Numbered from the stretch's first letter, positions 25,433 to 35,070 are shown. The stretch: 64,000 nucleotides of DNA from Parabacteroides sp. AD58 (GCF_023744375.2 NZ_CP146284.1:1488001-1552000); one strand, 5' to 3'. The notes: generated by a model from the sequence alone, not told the origin. Translations and numbers: made by a program.

Positions 25433-26236
25433 ATGTTTACGCTTGACAAACTGACAAACTCGGATAACTTCTTCCTCCTGGCGGGTCCGTGTGTGATCGA
25501 AGGAGAAGACATGGCGCTCCGTATCGCCGAGAAGATTACGGAAATAACTGCCCGGCTACAGATTCCTTATGTATTCAAAGGGTCGTACCGGAAGGCAAAC
25601 CGTTCGCGCCTGGATTCCTTCACAGGGATTGGCGATGAAAAGGCGCTGAAGATCTTACGCAAAGTGGGCGAAACCTTCGGTGTACCGACAGTAACCGACA
25701 TTCATGAGACGCACGAGGCGGCAATGGCTGCCGAATATGTGGACGTCCTGCAAATCCCGGCTTTCTTATGCCGGCAAACGGACTTGCTTGTAGCAGCCGC
25801 CCGCACCGGAAAGGTTGTCAATATCAAGAAGGGACAGTTTCTTTCTCCCGGGGCCATGCAGTTTGCTGCCCAGAAGGTAGTCGATGCGGGTAATCGGCAA
25901 GTGATGCTCACCGAACGAGGTACGACTTTCGGTTACACGGATTTGGTAGTCGATTATCGGGGTATTCCGCAAATGCAGGCGTTTGGTTTTCCGGTGGTGA
26001 TGGATGTAACGCATTCGTTGCAACAGCCCAACCAGACATCGGGCGTAACGGGCGGTATGCCGGCCCTCATCGAGACGATTGCCAAAGCTGCCATTGCCGT
26101 AGGAGCCGATGGCTTGTTCATCGAAACACATCCCGAACCGGCAGTAGCCAAGTCGGACGGCGCGAATATGCTGCAACTCGATTTATTGGAAGGTTTGCTC
26201 ACGCGGTTGGTTCGCATCCGCGAGGCTATTAAATAA
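25433..26236 (+). CDS. kdsA: 3-deoxy-8-phosphooctulonate synthase
   Basis: 267 residues. LAGPCVIEGEDMALRIAE and FKGSYRKANRSRLDSFTG are the KDO8P-synthase motifs binding phosphoenolpyruvate and arabinose-5-phosphate. FIETHPEPAVAKSDGANM is the C-terminal signature. An early step of lipopolysaccharide Kdo synthesis. Co-transcribed with miaA. Confidence 0.96.
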   Translation: MFTLDKLTNSDNFFLLAGPCVIEGEDMALRIAEKITEITARLQIPYVFKGSYRKANRSRLDSFTGIGDEKALKILRKVGETFGVPTVTDIHETHEAAMAAEYVDVLQIPAFLCRQTDLLVAAARTGKVVNIKKGQFLSPGAMQFAAQKVVDAGNRQVMLTERGTTFGYTDLVVDYRGIPQMQAFGFPVVMDVTHSLQQPNQTSGVTGGMPALIETIAKAAIAVGADGLFIETHPEPAVAKSDGANMLQLDLLEGLLTRLVRIREAIK

Positions 26237-26253
26237 ATCAATGGGAAGAATAC

Positions 26254-26292
26254 AAAACAGGCACGGAGGTTTCTCTCTCGTGCCTGTTTCAT
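26254..26292. terminator. Bidirectional terminator between kdsA and the OMP gene
   Basis: AAACAGGCACG and CGTGCCTGTTT form an 11-bp stem with A-rich and T-rich flanks on the two sides. It lies between convergent genes. Confidence 0.9.
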
Positions 26293-26293
26293 T

Positions 26294-26902
26294 TTATAAC
26301 CAGAAGAAATACCCCAGCGAAAGCTGTAGCGATTGTATCTTAAATCCATCACCACCTTTGGGTACATTGGTCAGACCAAAAGCATACCGCAAATCAATGA
26401 ACCAATTCTTCGGTGCTTGAAAGGAAGCGCCTACAAGCAAAGCACAGTTCACCGGATTCCGGTCTCCTACATACTCTGAAAAATTCTCCTTTCCTAACTT
26501 TGCCGATTGAGCCAAGAAGATACCTGGCTGTAGCCCTGCTTCCAGATTAAAACCCGAATCATGCTTCAAGGGATAGAACTTAACCAATAAAGGCACATCA
26601 ATATAATGCGCCTTCACTTTCAGCATTTCACTCAGACTTCCTCCTTCAAGATCAACGACCAAATCATCCTTATAATTATGTTGCGAATAGAGCAACTCTC
26701 CCTGTAAATCCAACCAATCATTCAACTGATAATTCGCTACCGCACCAAGCGTCGCTCCGGCTTTGAAATGAGTATCCATACCATCAATCGGATATGTCAT
26801 TTTCGACCAATCCACTCCCACTTTCCCGCCGACAGACCATTGGGCGGCAAGGTCTCCTAAGAACAGGAAACATAACATCAAACATAAACCTAGCTTTTTC
26901 AT
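26294..26902 (-). CDS. Outer-membrane beta-barrel protein (porin family)
   Basis: 202 residues with a signal peptide (cut after GDLAAQ). The body alternates hydrophobic and polar residues with many aromatic girdle residues (WSVGGKVGVDWSKMTYP, GYFFWL), and ends in an aromatic/leucine C-terminus as in OMP_b-brl_2 proteins. It predicts an eight-stranded barrel. Ligand or role unknown. It is monocistronic. Confidence 0.8.
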   Translation of the reverse strand: MKKLGLCLMLCFLFLGDLAAQWSVGGKVGVDWSKMTYPIDGMDTHFKAGATLGAVANYQLNDWLDLQGELLYSQHNYKDDLVVDLEGGSLSEMLKVKAHYIDVPLLVKFYPLKHDSGFNLEAGLQPGIFLAQSAKLGKENFSEYVGDRNPVNCALLVGASFQAPKNWFIDLRYAFGLTNVPKGGDGFKIQSLQLSLGYFFWL

Positions 26903-27252
26903 ACTTCTATATTTTATGATTTTACAATCCGCTATACAACTTTGTTTGTAGATAATAACGTCATCACCCTTCGTTTATTATCAAACATTAAAATAATTTT
27001 CACTTTTAGTCCGCCTTGAAAGGCTTGTATCGTTTTAAATCGTATATTTAGCGGCGGAAGGAAACACTTTCTCGACGGCAGGAGACTTTCAGCCTATCAG
27101 ACCATCGTCGATAAAATAGAAGCTACCGGCGATGACACGGCGACCAACGCATAAACGCGTATCTACAACCATAAACAAAAACGGATGTACCGGAAGAGAG
27201 ACATCATCTCCCATCGATACATCCGCTTTTATTCCAGCAGCCGGCAAGTTTA
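26903..27252. other. 350-bp intergenic region
   Basis: No convincing gene. An open frame without a start codon (about 27015-27152, ending EATGDDTATNA) could be a remnant. The right end is the Crp-gene terminator. Confidence 0.4.
27175..27230 (-). terminator. Terminator of the Crp-family gene
   Basis: CGGATGTA and TACATCCG form the stem around a loop of about 30 nt with an inner GGGAGATGATGTCTC helix; the leftward product ends in a U-run (AAAAAC on the + strand). Confidence 0.75.
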
Positions 27253-27957
27253 TTATCCCATGCGGCTGATTTTCTTCAGTTTTTCTTCATCAATCAATTT
27301 GATCTTACGACCATCGATAGCGATGATATGTTCTGCCACGAAAGTAGATAAGGTACGGATGGCATTCGAAGTCGTCATATTCGAAAGGTTTGCCAAATCC
27401 TCGCGTGCCAGATAAATACTCAATGTTGCGCCGTCTTCTTCCAATCCGTAACTGTCTTTGAGGAACAAGAGGGATTCAGCCAGACGTCCGCGGATATGCT
27501 TCTGCGTCAGATTGACTGTGCGTTCGTCGGCGATACCCAAGTCGATAGATAACTGGCGGATAAAGAACATCGCCAAATCCGGATTCGCATAGATCAGCTC
27601 TTTGACAATCGTCATCGGAATCAGGCAAACCGTAGAAGGTTCGAACGCAGAGGCATTCGTCAGATAATCCTCCTGAGCGAAATTCGCCCGATATCCAAAA
27701 TACTGTACTGGTTTGATCATACGGATAATCTGGCTACGACCACCTACACCGTCCTTAAATATCTTCACTTTTCCTTTCAGCAGACACATCATGTCTTTGG
27801 GTTCATCTCCCTCGCAATAAATCAACTCGTTCCGCTTAAATGTCTGAATGGTTGAATTATTACGTAACATTTCCCGTTCTTTGTCAGTCAAGACCCGCCA
27901 CACTTCCGTCAGGCTCGACGAAAAATCAAAATCTTCTTTATGTTGTTGCTTAACCAC
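27253..27957 (-). CDS. Crp/Fnr-family transcriptional regulator
   Basis: 234 residues. Residues about 30-150 form the cyclic-nucleotide-type beta-roll (LIYCEGDEPKDMMCLLKGKV). The C-terminal part carries a winged-helix with REDLANLSNMTTSNAIRTL as the recognition helix. No cysteine cluster for an iron-sulphur centre is present, so it is not an oxygen-sensing Fnr. The effector is unknown. It stands alone and may act on distant targets. Confidence 0.88.
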   Translation of the reverse strand: MVKQQHKEDFDFSSSLTEVWRVLTDKEREMLRNNSTIQTFKRNELIYCEGDEPKDMMCLLKGKVKIFKDGVGGRSQIIRMIKPVQYFGYRANFAQEDYLTNASAFEPSTVCLIPMTIVKELIYANPDLAMFFIRQLSIDLGIADERTVNLTQKHIRGRLAESLLFLKDSYGLEEDGATLSIYLAREDLANLSNMTTSNAIRTLSTFVAEHIIAIDGRKIKLIDEEKLKKISRMG

Positions 27958-28161
27958 GGCTAAAAAAATGATTGCTAAAAAACATATTTACGAGACACAA
28001 AATTATAACAAAATTCGGATTAACCTCTCGAAAATCGATTTATTTTTTCGAATAAGCGTATTTTTTATATTTCAAATTCTCAGTTATCAGTAAACAAAAA
28101 GTAAAAATCATCATTCAAGAAGAATAATTGCTCACAAATCTTCAGTTCTATAGCCAATCAG

Positions 28162-29001
28162 CTAACTATTAGGACGAATCACCCAGATTCCCCGGCAAGC
28201 CTTCTGGCGCATAAGATAGGTTTCGAGCGAACCAGAATTAACAATTACCTTCCGAGCCGACGAAGAAGCATGGATAAAAGTCAGGCGTTGCGGTGTTGCC
28301 CAATAGGCAATCGCCAAGTGTGTCACATCCAATCCTTGAATCGTCGTCACAAAACCGATAATGTCGCCATTACGGATAAATTTCTCAGCCTCGCCAAGGC
28401 GTTCTTTCGGCAGAAACGAATAGATAGAGCGCGCATTAACAGCCGCTTCTACTTCCCGCATACACGCTACCCGCTCAGGATGTCCTTTCAAAGCCGAATA
28501 GGATTCGGGATGAGACGACATGAACGAAAGCGCCAAAGGCAATGGTTCGCTGCCCGGCAATTCAGATGTGATATCTTTCACCAAGCCACGCTTGCCGTTC
28601 TCGTACATCCAATCGGCTATATAATGAAGCCGTTCGGTATAACGGACCTTACCTTTCCGGTAACGCAATCCGCGCAACGACTCCGTATAATCGGCAAACG
28701 AAGAAACGGGCTGCGACAAGGCCAAGACCGATTCGACCAATGTCGTACAATCCAGTTCACGGAAATTCACCACCAAGGTTTCAGGTTCTCCTTCCAGCGT
28801 AGCTGCTACATACGGCTTATCCAAGAAGAAACGAGCCACCCGGATCATCCGCTCACCGGCATCCTTTGTTTGTGAATGCTTCAGACTGTCCAACACTTGA
28901 AGACAAAATAACGAATCCGCCTTCGTGTACGAAAGCGACTGCGCTCCGGCTCCATACGAAAAGAAGAACAAGGCACACAACCAAGAAAGAACAGTTCTCA
29001 T
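28162..29001 (-). CDS. DUF1460 N-acetylmuramoyl-L-alanine amidase-like protein
   Basis: 279 residues with a signal peptide (cleavage after GAGAQS). ELDCTTLVESVLAL holds the presumed catalytic cysteine and VTHLAIAYW the histidine of an NlpC/P60-like fold, the DUF1460 pattern. It probably cleaves peptidoglycan peptides or muropeptides in the periplasm. It begins 6 nt after uvrB, so it is expressed with it although the functions differ. Confidence 0.85.
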   Translation of the reverse strand: MRTVLSWLCALFFFSYGAGAQSLSYTKADSLFCLQVLDSLKHSQTKDAGERMIRVARFFLDKPYVAATLEGEPETLVVNFRELDCTTLVESVLALSQPVSSFADYTESLRGLRYRKGKVRYTERLHYIADWMYENGKRGLVKDITSELPGSEPLPLALSFMSSHPESYSALKGHPERVACMREVEAAVNARSIYSFLPKERLGEAEKFIRNGDIIGFVTTIQGLDVTHLAIAYWATPQRLTFIHASSSARKVIVNSGSLETYLMRQKACRGIWVIRPNS

Positions 29002-29007
29002 CGGGAT

Positions 29008-31035
29008 TTAATCGTGTTTCGTTTCCAACAAAGTTTCCAACTTCACCAGTTCGTCGCGATACTGAGCCGCTTCGATAAATTCCAGCTTCTTGGCCGCTTC
29101 GGTCATCTTCCGGCGGGTCTGCTCGATAGCCTTCTCCAACTGGCTGCGATTCATATACTGTACCACCGGATCGGCTGCCACATTCGTTCTCTCAGGCTCT
29201 ACATACGCATACGGTTCGGCTGTCTGCTGCTGCTTTTCGGCCACCAATGAGACGCTGTTCTTTACCACCTGTTTCGGTGTAATACCGTGCTTCTCGTTAT
29301 AAGCCATCTGTTTCTCACGCCGACGGTTTGTTTCATCTATCGTCAAACGCATACTGTCTGTTATCTTGTCCGCATAGAAAATCACCTTTCCATGTACATT
29401 ACGTGCCGCACGTCCGGCAGTCTGTGTCAGTGACCGATGCGATCTCAAGAATCCTTCCTTGTCGGCATCCAGAATCGCCACCAGCGAAACCTCCGGCAAG
29501 TCCAAGCCTTCACGCAGCAGATTGACACCAATCAACACGTCGAACAAGCCCTTCCGCAGGTCGTCCATAATCTGCACGCGTTCCAAGGTGTCCACATCGC
29601 TATGGATATAATTACAACGGACGCCCATACGTGTCATATAAGTCGTCAGCTCTTCAGCCATCCGCTTCGTCAATGTTGTTACCAGAATTCGTTCATCAAC
29701 AGCCGACCGCTGGGCGATCTCTTCCATTAGATCATCTATCTGATTCAAGGTCGGGCGCACTTCGATAACAGGATCCAACAATCCAGTCGGACGAATTACC
29801 TGATCGACAACGATACCTTCACTCTTTTCCAGTTCATAGTCAGCCGGAGTCGCACTCACATAAATCGCACACGGTGTCAGGGATTCAAACTCATCAAACG
29901 TCAATGGACGGTTATCCATCGCAGCCGGTAATCGGAAACCATAATCCACCAGATTCTTCTTACGGGCATAATCACCACCATACATGGCTCGAATCTGTGG
30001 AATCGTCACGTGGCTTTCATCTACGACCAGCAGAAAGTCTTTCGGAAAATAATCCAACAGACAGAAAGGACGTTCGCCAGCTTGCCGTCCGTCGAAATAC
30101 CGGGAATAATTCTCGATACCCGAACAATGCCCCAATTCCCGGATCATCTCCAGATCATACGTGACCCGCTCATAAAGACGTTTAGCCTCATAAGGCTTTC
30201 CTATACTTTTCAGATATTCCACCTGTGTACCCAAATCCACGTCAATCTGACCGATCGCCTGATTAATACGCTCCTGTGTCGTTACGAAAAGATTTGTCGG
30301 ATAAATATTCAGTTCGTCCTGTTCATCTATCTCCTGTCCGGTCATCGGATCAAATGACGAAATACGGTCAATCTCATCGCCCCAGAACTCAATCCGGTAA
30401 GCAACACCATCAAATGTTTCAATGGCCGGGAATATATCTACCGTATCACCATTCACACGGAAACATCCACTCTTGAATTCTAACTTATTATTGATATAAA
30501 GAGCTGCTACAAACCGGCGCAATAATTCATCACGGTCAATCTGCATTCCTCGCTCAATATGCGTAACCTTCTCGGCAAAGGCGCGCGGATCAGCCATACC
30601 ATACAGGCAAGAGACGGAAGAAACCACAATCACATCCCGTCTTCCGGACAACAGAGACGCCGTTGCTCGCAACCGGAGCTTATCAATTTCATCATTAATA
30701 GCTAAATCTTTCTCGATATAGGTATCCGTAGAAGGCAAATAAGCCTCCGGCTGGTAATAATCGTAATACGAAACAAAATATTCAACCGCATTATTCGGAA
30801 AGAAGGCCTTAAACTCACTATACAACTGAGCCGCCAATGTTTTATTATGACTGAGGATAAGCGTCGGTTTCTGTACTTCCTTAATGACGTTCGCAATCGT
30901 AAACGTCTTACCAGAACCCGTCACACCCAATAATGTCTGATAAGGAACCCCACTCTTTAATCCTTCGGACAAAGCAGCAATGGCTTCCGGCTGATCACCG
31001 GTGGGTTTAAAAGGAGATGAAAGTTCAAAATTCAT
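29008..31035 (-). CDS. uvrB: Excinuclease ABC subunit B
   Basis: 675 residues, normal length. LLGVTGSGKTFTIANV is Walker A, followed by YYDYYQPEAYLP (beta-hairpin that inserts between DNA strands) and VVDESHVTIPQIRAMYGGD (motif II region). The C-terminal UVR motif (KKLEFIEAAQYRDELVKLE) binds UvrC. Acts in nucleotide-excision repair with UvrA and UvrC. First gene of the uvrB-DUF1460 operon. Confidence 0.97.
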   Translation of the reverse strand: MNFELSSPFKPTGDQPEAIAALSEGLKSGVPYQTLLGVTGSGKTFTIANVIKEVQKPTLILSHNKTLAAQLYSEFKAFFPNNAVEYFVSYYDYYQPEAYLPSTDTYIEKDLAINDEIDKLRLRATASLLSGRRDVIVVSSVSCLYGMADPRAFAEKVTHIERGMQIDRDELLRRFVAALYINNKLEFKSGCFRVNGDTVDIFPAIETFDGVAYRIEFWGDEIDRISSFDPMTGQEIDEQDELNIYPTNLFVTTQERINQAIGQIDVDLGTQVEYLKSIGKPYEAKRLYERVTYDLEMIRELGHCSGIENYSRYFDGRQAGERPFCLLDYFPKDFLLVVDESHVTIPQIRAMYGGDYARKKNLVDYGFRLPAAMDNRPLTFDEFESLTPCAIYVSATPADYELEKSEGIVVDQVIRPTGLLDPVIEVRPTLNQIDDLMEEIAQRSAVDERILVTTLTKRMAEELTTYMTRMGVRCNYIHSDVDTLERVQIMDDLRKGLFDVLIGVNLLREGLDLPEVSLVAILDADKEGFLRSHRSLTQTAGRAARNVHGKVIFYADKITDSMRLTIDETNRRREKQMAYNEKHGITPKQVVKNSVSLVAEKQQQTAEPYAYVEPERTNVAADPVVQYMNRSQLEKAIEQTRRKMTEAAKKLEFIEAAQYRDELVKLETLLETKHD

Positions 31036-31065
31036 AGTCTTATTTTATTTCGATAAGCAACTTTA

Positions 31066-31073
31066 CAAAGGTA
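31066..31073 (-). promoter_or_regulatory. uvrB -7 box
   Basis: TACCTTTG on the minus strand, 31 nt before the uvrB ATG. No clear -33 TTTG. Confidence 0.55.
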
Positions 31074-31079
31074 CGTATT

Positions 31080-31110
31080 AAAAAAGAAAAAGGTTGTCAT
31101 CACGACAACC
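31080..31110 (-). terminator. Terminator of the metA-U32-cyclophilin operon
   Basis: GGTTGTC and GACAACC form a tight 7-bp stem with a 5-nt loop; leftward transcripts then run into a U-rich tract (AAAAAAGAAAAA on the + strand). It sits 170 nt beyond the cyclophilin stop. Confidence 0.75.
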
Positions 31111-31141
31111 AATCTCCATTGTTAACCTTAAATCTAATACC

Positions 31142-31207
31142 ATGAAAAACACAGTGCAAATGTATAGCTTCATGCTAAACAACACAAGTTTTTATTTGGA
31201 AAAATGA
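31142..31207 (+). other. 21-codon mini-ORF beside the 31.1-kb hairpin
   Basis: ATGAAAAACACAGTGCAAAT opens a 21-residue frame (MKNTVQMYSF...) preceded by TTAACCTTAAATCTAATACC. I have an impression that this block recurs in Bacteroidales intergenic regions, but cannot check it here. Translation is unproven. Confidence 0.25.
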
Positions 31208-31280
31208 TTCAGATTAATATGAATTAACAAATACATGTTTTACAACATAGTATTGCAATAGATTTTCACATATTGACAAC

Positions 31281-32096
31281 TTATTTCTGAAATACTTTTG
31301 TCTTCAGAATAATCACATCCTGCAGTGGACGATCATTTTTATCCGTTTCAACTAATGAAATCTTTTCTACAATATCAAAACCTTCTACTACTTCACCGAA
31401 GATAGAAACCGAACCGTCCAAATGAGGAGAACCGCCGACTGTCCGATAAACCTGGCGATGTTCTTCAGGGATTACTAACGGTTTTAACTGAGCTAGCGTA
31501 TCTTCGAGTAATAAAGATGCCTGCATATGCAATTCATCCGCATGAGCTTCGTCGGCTAATTCCGGATGCTGCTTTTTCAGACGACTCTGGAAAACATAAT
31601 ACAGCCAGTTCCGGCGTGTATTGTTGATGCGTTCTTCTATTCCATCCAATTCCTCATCATTCCAGACTTTCCCCTGTATAAAGCAGAACTGGGTTCCGGC
31701 AGATTCCCGTTCCGGGTTCACATCGTCTCCTTCTTTCGCATCAATCAAAGCGCCGCGCTTATTGAAATGGTTGGGTAATATTTCGGCTGGTACTGTATAA
31801 CCGCCACCACCATCGCCATACAAGACACCCGGTTCGTGAGCTTTACTGTTAGGATCGCCACCTTGTACCACAAAATCCTTGATAACCCGATGGAACAATA
31901 CGCCTTCGTAAGCATTTTCCTGACATAACTTAATGAAATTATCCCGATGCAAAGGCGTGTCATCGTAAAGCATTACAGTTACATCTCCCATATTGGTCGA
32001 AACCGTGACATAAACCGGTTTCCCTTCTTCCAGTTGTTCCTGACCACAGGCCGCCATGACAAACAACAAGGAAAACAGTGCTAAAATTTTCTTCAT
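31281..32096 (-). CDS. Cyclophilin-type peptidyl-prolyl isomerase, lipoprotein
   Basis: 271 residues. The signal peptide ends MAACG, so it is lipid-anchored in the periplasm. Cyclophilin motifs are FHRVIKDFVVQGGDP and FGEVVEGFDIVEKI. An insert of about 80 mostly helical residues (about 135-215, NTRRNWLYYVFQ onward) interrupts the cyclophilin fold, which I know as common in Bacteroidales versions. It catalyses proline isomerisation in exported proteins. It starts 8 nt after the U32 gene. Confidence 0.9.
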   Translation of the reverse strand: MKKILALFSLLFVMAACGQEQLEEGKPVYVTVSTNMGDVTVMLYDDTPLHRDNFIKLCQENAYEGVLFHRVIKDFVVQGGDPNSKAHEPGVLYGDGGGGYTVPAEILPNHFNKRGALIDAKEGDDVNPERESAGTQFCFIQGKVWNDEELDGIEERINNTRRNWLYYVFQSRLKKQHPELADEAHADELHMQASLLLEDTLAQLKPLVIPEEHRQVYRTVGGSPHLDGSVSIFGEVVEGFDIVEKISLVETDKNDRPLQDVIILKTKVFQK

Positions 32097-32104
32097 ATTC
32101 TTAC

Positions 32105-33934
32105 TTATTTATTAGATTCATTCAATACTAACATCTGACAATGTTTACAGTCAAACTTCAAGCGAAGCCGCTGTTCTTTATATAACAGAAAATAAGGTTC
32201 CTTATAAGGCGATTTCCCGTGCTGATAAGTCGGACACCAGCCCATACTATACCGCAAACAATGTTTGGTAAACATCAACGGTACATCCGCCAAGGGTTTT
32301 ACTTCAAAAGCTGGTTCGACTGATTCCACACCATGTTCTATATAGAACCGGCGTGCCACCGAATTGGCTACATTCCCTAAGTATGTCAGTTGTTTTTCAG
32401 GGAAGGCGACGGATGTCGTCGGTTTCTTCTGTACCAGTTCTCTCCGATAACGCATCTTCCGGCACGATAAAAGCTTTTCCACTATCTCCCGACGCATATC
32501 CGCCAGCAAAGAAGACGGAACAAACCAGGGCTGACTCATGTTCACTCTCACAGCACCCCACTCAAAAGGAGTATTTCCTAACTTGGACAACTGCGTACAG
32601 ATATTTTCTGTCTGGTCTTTCTGTGCAGGAATCTTTTCATACGGACGGACAATTGTCACACGTGCACCTGTCTCATCTTCCATTTCCACCGAGAATCCTT
32701 CCGGATGTTCATCAAAAGAAATACGCACCGGTATTTTCCGGTCGGCCGAAGGCTTCGAGAGTAATTTCTCGAACTGTTGGTCGTAATTCCTATACAACTT
32801 CATTTTCGGTCGCAACCCATCGGGCATCATTTGCGGATAAACTCGATTCGCTTCTACCTTATTTACCCGAAAGCCCTCCAGCTCACCACGCTGATTGAAG
32901 AATGCCAGACCATCTCCGTTGTTCAACGGAGTCAAGCCTGCCACCGTAAAGCTGTTTCCCCGTATTTCCTTTACGGTTCCAACCCACTCACCCTGTGATT
33001 TTGGTGTATCAAAAGCCGTCACATCAGCATTTCTTCCGTATAAATAAAAAGGAGTGAAACCCCGGTTAAAGCTCTTGGCTACCTGAGGCGTAAACGAAAA
33101 ACGGCTCTCGCCTACCGACGCACGTACATATTCCGGACGACGATCCAGAATCTCGTCCAACTTTTTCCGGTACCAGGCCGTCACGTTCTTTACATACGAC
33201 ACATCTTTCAAGCGCCCTTCTATCTTGAAAGAGGTAATGCCGGCGTCCATCATCGCTTCCAGATCATCTGAACGGTTCATGTCCCGCAACGAAAGCAGGT
33301 GTTTCTGCGAAGCAATCACTTTTCCGTCAGCATCGACCATCGTATAGGGCAAACGGCAATACTGGGCACATTCACCCCGATTTGCACTTCGTCCCGATAA
33401 AGCGGCACTCAGATAACACTGACCGCTATAACTAACGCACAAAGCTCCATGTACGAAAGCTTCGAGGGCCACATCTGTTTCTGAGGCAATCTTCTGGATT
33501 TCTTTCAACGTCAGCTCGCGGGCCAGCACCACTTGTGTAAAGCCCACATCCTGCAGGAAACGGACTTTTTCTACCGTTCGGTTATCCGTCTGCGTACTGG
33601 CATGCAAAGGAATCGGAGGAAGATCCATCTGCATCAGCGCCATGTCCTGAACAATCAGCGCATCGACCCCGGCATCATACAACTGCCAGGCCAGGCGTCG
33701 GGCCTCTTCCAGTTCTTCTTCTTTCAAGACTGTATTCAGGGTTACATATATCCGGACATCATAGATGTGTGCAAAATCACACAATTGCCGAATATCTTCC
33801 AAGGTATTTCCGGCTGCTGCCCTCGCTCCAAACTTAGGAGCCCCGATATAAACAGCATCGGCTCCATGGCGTATCGCTTCCAACCCGCAAGTCAGGTCTT
33901 TTGCCGGCGACAATAATTCTATCTTTTTCACCAT
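32105..33934 (-). CDS. U32 family peptidase-like protein (RlhA/TrhP type)
   Basis: 609 residues. PLHASTQTDNRTVEKVRFL and EAFVHGALCVSYSGQCYLS with the cysteines in ANRGECAQYCR are the U32 signature. Characterised relatives of this length hydroxylate RNA (RlhA on 23S rRNA, TrhP on tRNA) rather than degrade collagen. Two further CxxC-like sites (KHCLRYSMGWCP and FDCKHCQ) lie at the C-terminus and could hold a metal cluster. Which RNA is modified here cannot be told. Middle gene of the metA operon. Confidence 0.85.
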   Translation of the reverse strand: MVKKIELLSPAKDLTCGLEAIRHGADAVYIGAPKFGARAAAGNTLEDIRQLCDFAHIYDVRIYVTLNTVLKEEELEEARRLAWQLYDAGVDALIVQDMALMQMDLPPIPLHASTQTDNRTVEKVRFLQDVGFTQVVLARELTLKEIQKIASETDVALEAFVHGALCVSYSGQCYLSAALSGRSANRGECAQYCRLPYTMVDADGKVIASQKHLLSLRDMNRSDDLEAMMDAGITSFKIEGRLKDVSYVKNVTAWYRKKLDEILDRRPEYVRASVGESRFSFTPQVAKSFNRGFTPFYLYGRNADVTAFDTPKSQGEWVGTVKEIRGNSFTVAGLTPLNNGDGLAFFNQRGELEGFRVNKVEANRVYPQMMPDGLRPKMKLYRNYDQQFEKLLSKPSADRKIPVRISFDEHPEGFSVEMEDETGARVTIVRPYEKIPAQKDQTENICTQLSKLGNTPFEWGAVRVNMSQPWFVPSSLLADMRREIVEKLLSCRKMRYRRELVQKKPTTSVAFPEKQLTYLGNVANSVARRFYIEHGVESVEPAFEVKPLADVPLMFTKHCLRYSMGWCPTYQHGKSPYKEPYFLLYKEQRLRLKFDCKHCQMLVLNESNK

Positions 33935-33951
33935 ATCTGCTTTGTTTCTTT

Positions 33952-34887
33952 CTATTTCAATTCGCCCAACAGACGAATATCTTCACTATGGAAAGGAGTA
34001 GACTGATAGACATAATAATTCAGCCAGTTCGTAAACAATAAATTAGCATGTCCACGCCAGCGTACTACCGGTCCTTGTGCCGGATCGTCATTCCGGTAAT
34101 AATTCTTAGGCACTGTGATAGGCAAACCTTTTTTCAAATCGCGTATATATTCATCATTTAATGTATAAGGCGAGTACTCGGAATGACCCGTGATAAAGAA
34201 TTCGCGGCCACCGCGTGCCATCACCATATATACACCCGATTCTTCGCTTTCCGAAAGCAAAGTCAGTTCGGGTACTTTCAGTATATCTTCCCGGCGGACT
34301 TCCGTATGACGGCTGTGCGGCACATAGAACTCATCATCAAAGCCTCTGAAGATCGGGACAAAAGGCTCTCGCAAGGTATGACGGAAGACACCGAACATTT
34401 TAGACGGCAAATCATATTTCGGGATACCATAAAAATGATACAGTCCGGCCTGGGCTGCCCAGCAAATATACAAGGTAGATGTTACATGCGTCCGCGCCCA
34501 GTCAAATATCTCAGTAATCTCATCCCAGTAAGTCACTTCTTCAAAAGGCATCTGCTCCACCGGAGCACCCGTAACAATCATCCCGTCGTAATAGGAATCC
34601 TTCATGGCGTCGAAGTCTTTATAAAACTCGCGCATGTGTTCGATGGGTGTATTCTTGGGAGTATGACCTTTGATTTTCATCAGATCCATTTCTACCTGAA
34701 GCGGTGTATTGCTCAACAGACGGACCAGATCTGTTTCGGTGGTCACTTTCAGAGGCATCAAATTCAACACTACGACCCGCAACGGACGGATGTCCTGCGA
34801 CGATGCCCGCAAGGCATCCATTACAAATATATGTTCTTTCTTCAGCAATTCAATTGCCGGAAGATTCTTCTGTAAGTTTAAAGGCAT
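33952..34887 (-). CDS. metA: Homoserine O-acyltransferase
   Basis: 311 residues. The catalytic cysteine lies in YICWAAQAGLYHFYG and the catalytic histidine and glutamate in FITGHSEYSP. The N-terminus MPLNLQKNLPAIELLKKE is typical. It activates homoserine for methionine synthesis; whether it uses succinyl- or acetyl-CoA depends on one active-site residue and cannot be decided by eye. The leader is short, so no SAM riboswitch fits. First gene of the three-gene operon. Confidence 0.95.
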   Translation of the reverse strand: MPLNLQKNLPAIELLKKEHIFVMDALRASSQDIRPLRVVVLNLMPLKVTTETDLVRLLSNTPLQVEMDLMKIKGHTPKNTPIEHMREFYKDFDAMKDSYYDGMIVTGAPVEQMPFEEVTYWDEITEIFDWARTHVTSTLYICWAAQAGLYHFYGIPKYDLPSKMFGVFRHTLREPFVPIFRGFDDEFYVPHSRHTEVRREDILKVPELTLLSESEESGVYMVMARGGREFFITGHSEYSPYTLNDEYIRDLKKGLPITVPKNYYRNDDPAQGPVVRWRGHANLLFTNWLNYYVYQSTPFHSEDIRLLGELK

Positions 34888-34932
34888 ATGTATATTCTCT
34901 CTATTTGTTTGCTAACAAAATATTCTACTTTA

Positions 34933-34963
34933 CAAAAGTAAGTAAATTATGAATACCAGCAAA
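34933..34963 (-). promoter_or_regulatory. metA operon promoter
   Basis: On the minus strand TTTG (34960-34963) and TACTTTTG (34933-34940) are 19 nt apart, the consensus arrangement. The start point would be about 40 nt before the metA ATG. Confidence 0.7.
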
Positions 34964-34965
34964 CA

Positions 34966-34999
34966 TAAAAAAAGCCTCCTTTTTCAAGGAAGCTTTTCG
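34966..34999 (-). terminator. Terminator of the tRNA-Gln pair
   Basis: Leftward, AAAAGCTTCCTT pairs with AAGGAGGCTTTT and is followed by a U-run (seven A residues on the + strand). The stem has one mismatch. It lies just after the second tRNA in transcription order. Confidence 0.75.
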
Positions 35000-35000
35000 T

Positions 35001-35070
35001 TGTTCTACCAAGATTCGAACTTGGACAAACAGGACCAGAATCTGTTGTGCTACCATTACACCATAGAACA
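35001..35070 (-). tRNA. tRNA-Gln (CTG)
   Basis: 70 nt without CCA. The acceptor ends TGTTCTA and TAGAACA pair, the D arm reads GGTGTAATGGTAGCAC, the anticodon loop TTCTGGT gives CTG, which reads CAG, and the T arm has GTTCGAATC. The T-stem is CCAAG/CTTGG. An A-C pair sits at the base of the anticodon loop in both copies. Confidence 0.9.

Noticed and set aside
33952..34960. SAM riboswitch upstream of metA
   Set aside because: The leader from the predicted start point is only about 40 nt, too short for known SAM riboswitch classes.
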